A stretch of DNA of 64,000 bases from Chiua virens (Eukaryota > Basidiomycota > Agaricomycetes > Boletales > Boletaceae): NCBI GenBank assembly GCA_019787685.1, contig JAHNUO010000006.1, positions 1,116,001 through 1,180,000 of the forward strand. The letters are read 5' to 3'. The translations under genes were made by a program, and so were the position numbers. Below, piece after piece: positions 56,820 to 64,000 of this stretch (positions are counted from its first letter, which is position 1; each line of letters opens with the position of its first letter). Below the pieces are notes generated by a model. It saw nothing but the letters and a program-made list of their open reading frames with translations. It made no database searches and had not been told where the DNA came from.

Positions 56820-59281
56820 ATGTCGTTTGCTCCTCGCACAGTCCGTCTCAGCCCCATCGTGTCCCGTCGCACTTATGCGACACTGTCAGGCTTAAGCCAG
56901 GCTGCACGCACTAGAGCAGAGAAGCTCTCTGCAGATTGGAATGGCACACATGCGACCGGTGGGAATACCAAGAATTACATCGGTGGCGAGTTTGTCGAGA
57001 GCAAGGCGACTGTCTGGCACGACGTCGTCGACCCGGTTCGTTTCCATTTCTCGCCATTTTCATCTTTCTCACTACCGACTCCGCTTCAGTCTACACAAAC
57101 CTTGCTTACCCGCGTTCCCGAGACCACCTCTGTCGAGTTTGAGCAAGCCGTTGATGCCGCTTCCCAAGCTTACAAGACGTGGAGCAGACAGAGTGTCTTG
57201 TCCCGTCAGCGTTTTGCCATCGAGTTCGTCATCTTCATCTCGCATTTCCTCATCCACATCATGCTTGGATAGGTTGCAAAACCAGATTCGCCAAAATGCA
57301 GATGCCCTGGCCGCCAGTATTGTCTTGGAACAGGGAAAGACCTTGGCAGGTATGCACCACATTGTATCTGTCAGTTCGTAATGTTCAACTGGCACTCGTG
57401 TAGATGCACATGGCGACGTCCTCCGCGGGCTTCAGGTGGTGGAGAGCGCAATCGGGATTACTTCAACATTACTTGGAGATAAGATAGAAGGTGTGTTACT
57501 ATCTGTGCAACGTGAATGCGACTTAATTTCTGTAGTCAGCAAAGATATGGATACCGAGGTTCGCAAGGTGCCATTAGGTGTTTGTGCTAGGTCAGGTACA
57601 TGTCGTTTATCCTGGCACTCTAGGACTCATCTCCATACATCACAGCGTTGCACCATTCAACTTTCCTGCGTGCGTAGTATCGGCTCTTACCGTCCTTTCC
57701 TGCTCACCTCCCGTAGTATGATTCCCCTGTGGACAATTCCGATGGCCGCCGTTACAGGAAACACACTGATCCTCAAACCCTCAGAGCGTGATCCTGGTGC
57801 AGCCATGATTATCGCCGAATTGTGTAAACGTTCAGGTAGCATAATTCCTGGCCATATTGTACATTAAGTGAGTTCTAACAAGTTGCACATAGGTCTACCA
57901 CCTGGTGTCGTCAACGTGGTGCACGGAACTGTTTCGACCGTTAATGCTATCTGTGATCACTCAGCTATCAAGGCAATAAGTTTTGTTGGTGGTGACCGCG
58001 CTGGTCGGCATATATACGAACGGCAAGTGAAATTAGTCAAGAAGAATCTGTATCACAGCCTCGTATCTGACCCTAAATCAGAGGTACCAAGAATGGCAAG
58101 CGCGTTCAAGTGAGTCTACTGCTTTGTTGACACAAGTACACGAATAATCATATTCAGGCGAATATGGGCGCTAAAAATCATGCAGTTCTGATGCCTGATG
58201 GTAAGTACACGCTATTAGACGATGGATCCTTACGAGTAATTTGTCTAGCAAATAAGAATCTCGCATTGAATTCAATCGTAGGAGCTGCTTTCGGCGGTAA
58301 GTCACTGCTAGACATCCTTTACAGTCGGGTGAGCTATCTGGTTCAGCTGCTGGGCAGAGATGCATGGCTGTCTCAGTGGGTGAGTATTTTCCTAAGCTTA
58401 GGCGACGTGAAGTTGAATTAGCACATATAGTGGTCCTGGTGGGAACCGCGCAGTCATGGCTCCCTGAGTTGGTTGAACGTGCAAAAAAGCTTCAAGTTAA
58501 CGGAGGATTTGAAAATGGTGCCGACTTGTATGTGTATTATCCATCCTAGGTAATTCTCAGTTTCACTCCCAATCATCACAGAGGCCCCCTTATCTCACCA
58601 GCTGCCAAGAGTCGCGTGGAGATGCTCATATCTTCCGCAGAAGCAGAAGGCGGACGTATTCATCTCGACGGGCGGGGGATCAGTGTACCCGATTATCCTG
58701 ACGGCAACTTCGTTGGACCAACCATTATGGAAGCCACGACTACTATGCAGTGCTATCGGTCAGTATCCTTTATTCAATCTTTCGACGCATCGTGGTTTAT
58801 CCTCTGTCGAAGTGAGGAAATATTTGGTCCCGCACTCACTGTCATCTCTGCGGATACATTGGATGACGCTCTTGATATCATCAATGCAAACCGCTATGGC
58901 AATGGTGCTGTTATATTCACGCAGTCCGGTGCAACAGCACGTAAATTTGAGGCAGAAGTGAACGTGGGTCAGATTGGTATCAATGTGCCGATCCCGGTTC
59001 CTCTCCCCATGTTTGCCTGGAGTGGGAACAAAGGTAGTGTTCTAGGCGACATCGGATTCTACGGCAAGAGGTATGTTTTGTCTCGGCAGTAATGTTCGTC
59101 AGATGATTGACCGACACATGCACAGCGGAATCAATTTCTATACGCAGAACAAGGTACGCAGCCCCGACTGAATACATGTATGAAAGGTAACACAACCTGT
59201 TATCAGACCATCACAAGCCTCTGGAGGTCTGAAGATGCCGTCGGGAGCCGTGCTTCAGTGAACATGCCTACGCTGAACTGA
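56820..59281 (+). CDS. Mitochondrial methylmalonate-semialdehyde dehydrogenase (ALDH6 type)
   Basis: CoA-acylating aldehyde dehydrogenase of valine and pyrimidine catabolism, converting methylmalonate/malonate semialdehyde to propionyl-/acetyl-CoA. ATG 56820 opens a mitochondrial presequence ([20 protein letters not shown]). Landmarks in order: [105 protein letters not shown], catalytic cysteine in [11 protein letters not shown] (spliced), [20 protein letters not shown], and the end [15 protein letters not shown]. About 12 introns occur, one with a GC donor (58023-58081). No exon is missing by inspection. Length ~530 residues fits the family. Confidence 0.92.
58023..58081 (+). other. GC-AG intron in the semialdehyde dehydrogenase gene
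   Basis: The donor is GCAAGT and the acceptor ATCAG. Splicing here joins GAACG to AGGTACC and gives [20 protein letters not shown], the conserved family sequence. No nearby GT donor gives the same frame. Confidence 0.75.
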
Positions 59282-59367
59282 GCTATTCTTTTCCTGACCG
59301 CTAGGATATAATCGGACATGATTGTGTATTCTACAAAGGAGCTCTGGATATCGAAACTCGGGTTGTG

Positions 59368-60022
59368 TCAGTTTTTGCCAAAAACTTCGTCGAGGAATGC
59401 ATTCGACAACTTTGTGCACTGTTGAAAGCAGACCTCGAAATCCTGCTGCGCAACATATTGGACGTATCAGATCTCGTCTTGCGTCGATGATATGGTACAG
59501 TAACGTCCTTACAATAGTTCCATAGTAAGGATCCCCGATGGGCTTGTTGTCCAGGTACGATCCCCAAAGCCGCACAACTGCAGACCCTAGGCCTTCGCTG
59601 GGCTTCTTAGCCATCAGGTTGCGAAGGTTAGATTCGTCTGCAGTAAGGATGTATTGGAATTCTCTGAAATCGGCCTCCTTCACCTGACGTGCAGTGTGAC
59701 TGATCGGTACCTGGTGCTGGATGGCAATCAGCCTGATCGATGCTGTAGTTGTCCCTTGCAATCACACCTTCTTGCACGTCGAAACAGGTCCTGTAGTGCC
59801 ACATGCAGTTGATTCGAAACCACGACGTCTGAGTCGACTGCTGAGAATTGTACAATGCACATACCTATAATCTGGATTCTCGTCAATGTGGTATGCTCCA
59901 GTGCCCGCACTATCGACTTCGATCTCGATCTTCCGCTTTGCGGCTTCGTATCTGAGCACGGCTTCTCCCATGGGAGAGCGACAAATATTACCCAGACAGA
60001 CGATGAGGATGGACACGGTCAT
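59368..60022 (-). CDS. LTP1: Low-molecular-weight protein tyrosine phosphatase
   Basis: A cytosolic phosphatase of about 160 residues. ATG 60022 gives MTVSILIVCLGNICRSPMGE, containing the P-loop C-x5-R (CLGNICRS). Downstream exons supply IEVDSAGTGAYHIDENPDYR, then GPVSTCKK, HQVPISHTARQVKEADFREF, YILTADESNLRNL and GSYLDNKPIGDPYYG with the conserved DPYY, including the general-acid aspartate. The C-terminus (CFQQCTKLSNAFLDEVFG) ends at TGA 59368-59370. The 60022 start is preferred over an upstream in-frame ATG at 60064 because the catalytic loop normally lies within the first ~15 residues. The gene converges with the dehydrogenase gene over 86 bp. Confidence 0.9.
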
Positions 60023-60144
60023 TGATATTGAAGTTACGATGGCCAGTATGATGAAAGTAGACAATCGGGCTCTACTACTAGTAATAGCGTGACAGCCTAA
60101 GCGTTCTGAATCAGGTGTGCTTACTGACGGTCGATCCTCTCATC
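60023..60144. promoter_or_regulatory. Divergent promoter, LTP1 / SH3BGR-like gene
   Basis: This 122-bp spacer separates opposite start codons. No distinct motif was recognised. Confidence 0.4.
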
Positions 60145-61090
60145 ATGCCTTCACCGCCCATCCAGGTATTCCTCACCACAATCGCCTCTCAACCCGTCCT
60201 CCGAAAGCGCCAAGGTCAGTCACTGCAACTCGAACGCTCAGCGTTCAGATCTGGGTCAAGAGTCGTGTGCTAATCATGCCGTCCACTTTGCAGAGTACAT
60301 CTTGCGTATCTTGCAGACCAAGAAGATTCCGTTCACCTCTTACGACTTGGCCTCCGATGAAGACGCCAAACGCTTATGGAAGAGGAAGGCTCCACTTGGT
60401 GCGTTGTCACGCACGAGCCAACTGTTCCATCACTTTCTAATTCGACGCCCAGATAAACAGCAGTTGCCCGGTATACTCGTCGGGGGTAGATACCCAGGTG
60501 TGCGTAGGCAACAATTTAAACCTTGATTTCGCGGACTGACTGACGACCTCAATACCCAGGACTTTGACGCATTGTTGGTACCACCGATTTGCTATGCCGC
60601 ATGTTACTCATCTCTTTCTATTATCAGTGAAGAGGCTGTCGAATATGGCGAGCTCGAATCTTTTCTACGGCTCAGTGATAGCTGGAATGAAGACGCCTAT
60701 GGAGACCGTCCTGCTCCCGTCGCTAAACCCGTGGGTGTCCCGGGAGCAGTCCCTGTATCTCAGATGACACCGGAGCACCATAAACCCAAGATCTTTCCTC
60801 AAGATCCTGACACCCCGTTAAAGCCGGTGAACAAGCGAAATGATTTTGACATCAGCACGGAGCTTGAAGGGTTCGGACTACAGGGCGTAAGAGTTACCGA
60901 CGATGATTTGAGACAGCTTGTTGAAGAACTTGGTCTTGATGCCGACGAGGCAGAGGACATGGTGAAGAGCCTGGGGGGAACGGGAGGGTCATCCAAGTCC
61001 TCGAAACCGCTTGCTCAAGACGGGCCAAAGGCAACACAAGAACCTGGCAGTGCGGAAGCACCCACTCAATCGGGCAAATTACATGCATAA
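60145..61090 (+). CDS. SH3BGR-like thioredoxin-fold protein
   Basis: ATG 60145 starts MPSPPIQVFLTTIASQPVLR. Exons join EYILRILQTKKIPFTSYDLA and SDEDAKRLWKRKAP, then KQQLPGILVGGRYPG and DFDAFEEAVEYGELESFLRL. The last join needs a GTTGGT donor at about 60576 and restores the family motif in which the glutaredoxin-like fold ends. It has the SH3BGR fold but no CxxC redox pair, so a scaffold or adaptor role is more likely than oxidoreductase activity. The C-terminal ~130 residues are a Pro-rich linker, a helical acidic block (TDDDLRQLVEELGLDADEAE), and a low-complexity tail. Stop is at 61088-61090. Confidence 0.78.
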
Positions 61091-61197
61091 GTCACCGTAA
61101 TATGATACAGTCAACTTGAAAAGGGAGGTGTATTGTAGAAAGATGTCAAGGGGACGTGGTGGTTCGGAACAATGGACTCAAATTCGCCAAACTAGTG

Positions 61198-62351
61198 TCA
61201 AAGTTTGCATGACGGCATGTTAACGAGGAAGCCGCCATCAAGCACAATTGTTGCACCGTTGATGTACGCGCCCGCTCGGCTTGCGAGGAACAGAGCGGTA
61301 CCCCCGACGTCCTCTGGGGTGCCGAGTCGGTTGGTCGGAATCTGCGATACAAAGTTGTCCCCTGCAGTATCCAGCATCTTAGCTGTCACTGTCCGAAAAT
61401 TCACTTGTCCAGTTCCACGGTGACTTGTAAGCAAATGGGACTTACGTTTGCTTCGGAAGGCTCCTGAAGACGTAATAGTCAAATTTCAATACAACTACAT
61501 GACTGTGAACACACCGCATGCGATGGTATTGCTCAATATCCCTTCTTTTCCGAGTCGTCCAGCGAGGTGACGGCTTAACTGATGAAGTCCTGCCTTGGCG
61601 GCAGAGTACGCATAGGTTTCATGATCAGGAACCCCTAGACCTTCAACGCTGCCGATCTGAAGAAAGACCCGCTTAAGAGGGAAAAAGGTGGTGAAATGTT
61701 GTGCTCACATTAATAATTCGGGCCGGGTCATTGAAGACATTCCCTGTTTGGCTACCTTGAGCAGCACCAGCACGGAGAAGTGGTAGGAGCTTCTGTGTTA
61801 AAGTAAACACTCTCTGCAGATTTAAAGTGAGGACCTTTGAGAAACCTTCATCCTGTATTACACGTCAACTTTCGAAGAAGAGTAAGTATGTGTTCGGACT
61901 GACGGAATACTCGTCCAAAGGCTGAGCCCATACTGTCCCAGCGTTGTTGACGAGGACATGCAGTACCTTCTCTCTTGCTGTAAGTTCTTTCACCAAACGT
62001 TCTACCTCCGACAGCTTGGAGACATCTGCAGGGATAGATATGCACATGCCTGGTCCAAGGGCAGAAAGTTGGGCTGCAGACGCGTCGCAGTCCTCGACAG
62101 AACGTGCACAGATATATACCTGAATGAAAGAGATGGCCTGTGGTCAGTGTGACAAGCATCACAAAAGAATCCGCAGACTCACAGCTGCGCCGTTCTTGAC
62201 GAACGCGGTGGCAATCTGGGAACCTGAATGGCTGTACTCTTCTTGTGGGCGCCACAGTACTCACCATCTTGCCAATCCCACGGGACCCGCCAATGACAAG
62301 AATGACTTTGCCGCCAACAGCGAACAACGATTCGACTTGTAAGCCATTCAT
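61198..62351 (-). CDS. Short-chain dehydrogenase/reductase
   Basis: A classical SDR of ~300 residues. ATG 62351 starts MNGLQVESLFAVGGK and leads to the Rossmann motif VILVIGGSRGIGK. Exons then give the NNAG motif (VLHVLVNNAGTVWAQPLDEY), INIGSVEGLGV with the catalytic Ser region, and YAYSAAKAGLHQL with the Y-x3-K active site. The C-terminus (NRLGTPEDVGGTALFLASRA and INGATIVLDGG) is typical of 3-ketoacyl-ACP reductase/RhlG-like SDRs. Stop is at 61198-61200. Several introns are visible. The substrate cannot be told from sequence. A seipin gene lies upstream on the same strand, but nothing else suggests a pathway cluster. Confidence 0.87.
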
Positions 62352-62639
62352 TGTGGACAGTGGGCTGCAATGGTGGGTAAGGGCAATCACGTTTAAATTG
62401 CGGGTGTTATATTGGCCCGTCTGAATTGGGGGCCTGTGATGGCGAAACCTATTGTTATTGTTATAAGTTTTCTAAGAATACGTACTATAGTTTACTCATC
62501 ACCGGCATCAACCGGGAGAAGCAACGTCGAGTCGATGATGACAACGCTGAATTATCAAACAAAATTAACCGTGCCTAATGATAAACATGTGAATACGGTC
62601 ATGGATGGTCCAAGACTCCAAGCTGCTAATTTTCAGAGT

Positions 62640-63982
62640 CTAAGAGGGCATCAGACATGCGTGAGCGTCGACGCTTGAGCGGATAGGTATCCGAGGTGGA
62701 AACTGAAGGGATGTCGACCGGCGTATCCTCGGTTTTGTAGGGCTACAAATGCTGCGACTGAGAATCACCAACTGCAAGGAAAAGTTGGAACGAACAGGTG
62801 CTTGGGACACGGCTTTCACCAGTAACAACCCTGCGTGGGCGTTTTCGGACACGGGCAGGCCTATCTTCTCTTGACTCGGATGGACTAGGCAGCTCATCCA
62901 CAGAAGTTCGCCACTGAGCGGCAGGAAGGATACATGCGGCCAGTATGATGAGAGAAAGAGAGAAGAAAGCACCGGAAGCCATGAGTGAAAATATGAGGGG
63001 GAAGCGAGATACAAGGCCCCTGTTGGAGGAAGCTCACGCGACATTCAGAAAACTGAGAAGTGATTCGAGGAGCCTACCGAATTCCATGAAGTCTGACGAC
63101 ACCCTTCAGGGCAGCATTCCAAACACTTAATTCGCGACCCACACCCTCCCCTACACCTTTCCAACCATCCTTGCGACCGAGGTCGATTCTTGCATTCAAT
63201 GCCGAGGTTGCGGGTAGATAGGAATATAGTAAAGGTACATTCAGATCGATGAGGCGTGGGGTGGAGGAGAACGAGAGCATCGAACGCTTTGGAGGAAGTA
63301 CAATAGACTCGAGGGTGATAAGACGAAAGAGCGAAAGACGAGACAAAGGCGGACGCACCGGTTTGCTTGCCGTGACGAGGGTCTTGTTGTAGGCCGTGGA
63401 GAAAGACAGGGTGATCATAAAGTTTCCGAGTGCAAAGTTTGAGTCAGATGCTGGGAGAACTAGCTGAAGGGAAACATCGTAAGGTTGAGTGGTGGAGAGT
63501 GGTGGGAGCGATAGCTCAGCATAGGGGGGGAAACCATCGCTGCATCGAGGGTCAGCAAGCTCAGCTGAGGGTAGAAGAGGACTGACCCGTATTGGAGATA
63601 GATAGGCACTTGCCAGCCGACGGGAATATTTTTCCAAATATACCAGCCAGAGAAGAGGGAGAAGAAGAGTATTAACGGGATCAAAGACACACAGACGAAG
63701 AACGGTACAAGATGGGAGGCAATCCTGAGGGTGGTAGACGGAGGAAAGAAGTACGTGACACATCTGCGAAGGACGGAGACGGCGATGCGGAAAGGGTTGT
63801 AAGTTGACACAAAGGACAGCCTGACTGAATCGTTTCCCGGCTCGAGTTTAGCCAGAGGACGGACCATGCTTGATTGACTTGCGGTCGACGTTGAAGACGA
63901 CGGTGAAGAGGGTTCCACTAATTAGTCGGAGCTTCAATGAAAGACTTCAAACACACAAAGTACTTGATAAGTTGGTGGACAT
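62640..63982 (-). CDS. Seipin (Berardinelli-Seip, lipid-droplet assembly protein)
   Basis: The best-supported start region is MEPSSPSSSTSTASQSSMVR, reached through an intron from an ATG at 63982 (MSTNLS) or an in-frame ATG at 64000. The first exons may extend outside the window. The N-terminal helix (HLVPFFVCVSLIPLILFFSL) leads to WQVPIYLQYG. The lumenal domain has DGFPPYAELSLPPLSTTQPY, PASDSNFALGNFMITL and KTLVTASKPVRPP, the core of seipin. The second helix is GAFFSLSLIILAACILPA, near 62960. The C-terminal cytoplasmic tail is Arg/Ser-rich (RARVRKRPRRVV-like). Stop is TAG at 62640-62642. Seipin forms oligomers at ER-lipid droplet contacts. Its N-terminus is uncertain because of the window edge. 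Confidence 0.8.
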
Positions 63983-64000
63983 GAAAGTCAACGATCTCAT

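Noticed and set aside
1..64000. tRNA genes, CRISPR arrays, transposons, terminal repeats or viral genes
   Set aside because: I found no cloverleaf, regular spacer-repeat array, transposase, reverse transcriptase or long repeat by eye. A tRNAscan/RepeatMasker run would settle it.

Overview
The window is nuclear DNA from a basidiomycete fungus, most probably an Agaricomycete. Genes are split by many short introns (mostly 45-60 nt, GT-AG), are tightly packed, alternate strands freely, and include families typical of mushrooms: a Zn2Cys6 regulator of basidiomycete type, an Agaricomycete-style F-box protein, Skn1/Kre6-type GH16, and a membrane-anchored heparinase II/III-like lyase. I see no tRNA, rRNA, transposon, CRISPR or viral sequence. 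I recognise 29 protein-coding loci. One is cut by the left edge, and one (the seipin gene) begins so close to the right edge that its first exon is uncertain.

Layout. 1-7.6 kb: 3' end of an RNase III-like/dsRNA-binding protein, a Rad5/HLTF-type SNF2 ATPase, and a ThrE/Prm10-type transporter. 8-17.3 kb: Zn2Cys6 transcription factor, DP1/Yop1-like ER-shaping protein, exocyst Sec3, homeodomain protein. 17.4-23 kb: ceramide glucosyltransferase, TatD nuclease, Dur3-type urea/polyamine symporter. 23.6-33.4 kb: membrane-anchored polysaccharide lyase-like protein, mucin-like single-pass membrane protein, Ima1-type nuclear-envelope protein, SNAPc subunit 1, Skn1/Kre6 GH16. 33.7-44.7 kb: UBE2O-like E2/E3, F-box protein (possibly broken), N-acetylglutamate synthase, an orphan, carnitine/acylcarnitine carrier. 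44.9-54.6 kb: multi-FAS1 membrane protein, Rav1, Rab GDI. 54.8-64 kb: double Myb/SANT-like protein, methylmalonate-semialdehyde dehydrogenase, low-molecular-weight tyrosine phosphatase, SH3BGR-like thioredoxin-fold protein, SDR, seipin.

The genes do not form a biosynthetic cluster. Most are conserved housekeeping functions, with an excess of membrane-traffic and cell-surface proteins. Eight pairs are divergently transcribed across gaps of 65-524 bp, so shared promoters are the main regulatory architecture. The most unusual sequence-level points are an 8-nt micro-exon needed to build the zinc cluster of the transcription factor, a perfect inverted repeat of GATA sites upstream of DUR3, two apparent 1-nt frameshifts in the F-box gene, a possible homopolymer frameshift at the start of the carnitine carrier, and a GC-AG intron in the dehydrogenase gene.

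Exon structures were read by eye from splice signals and family conservation. Gene ends are firmer than internal exon borders.
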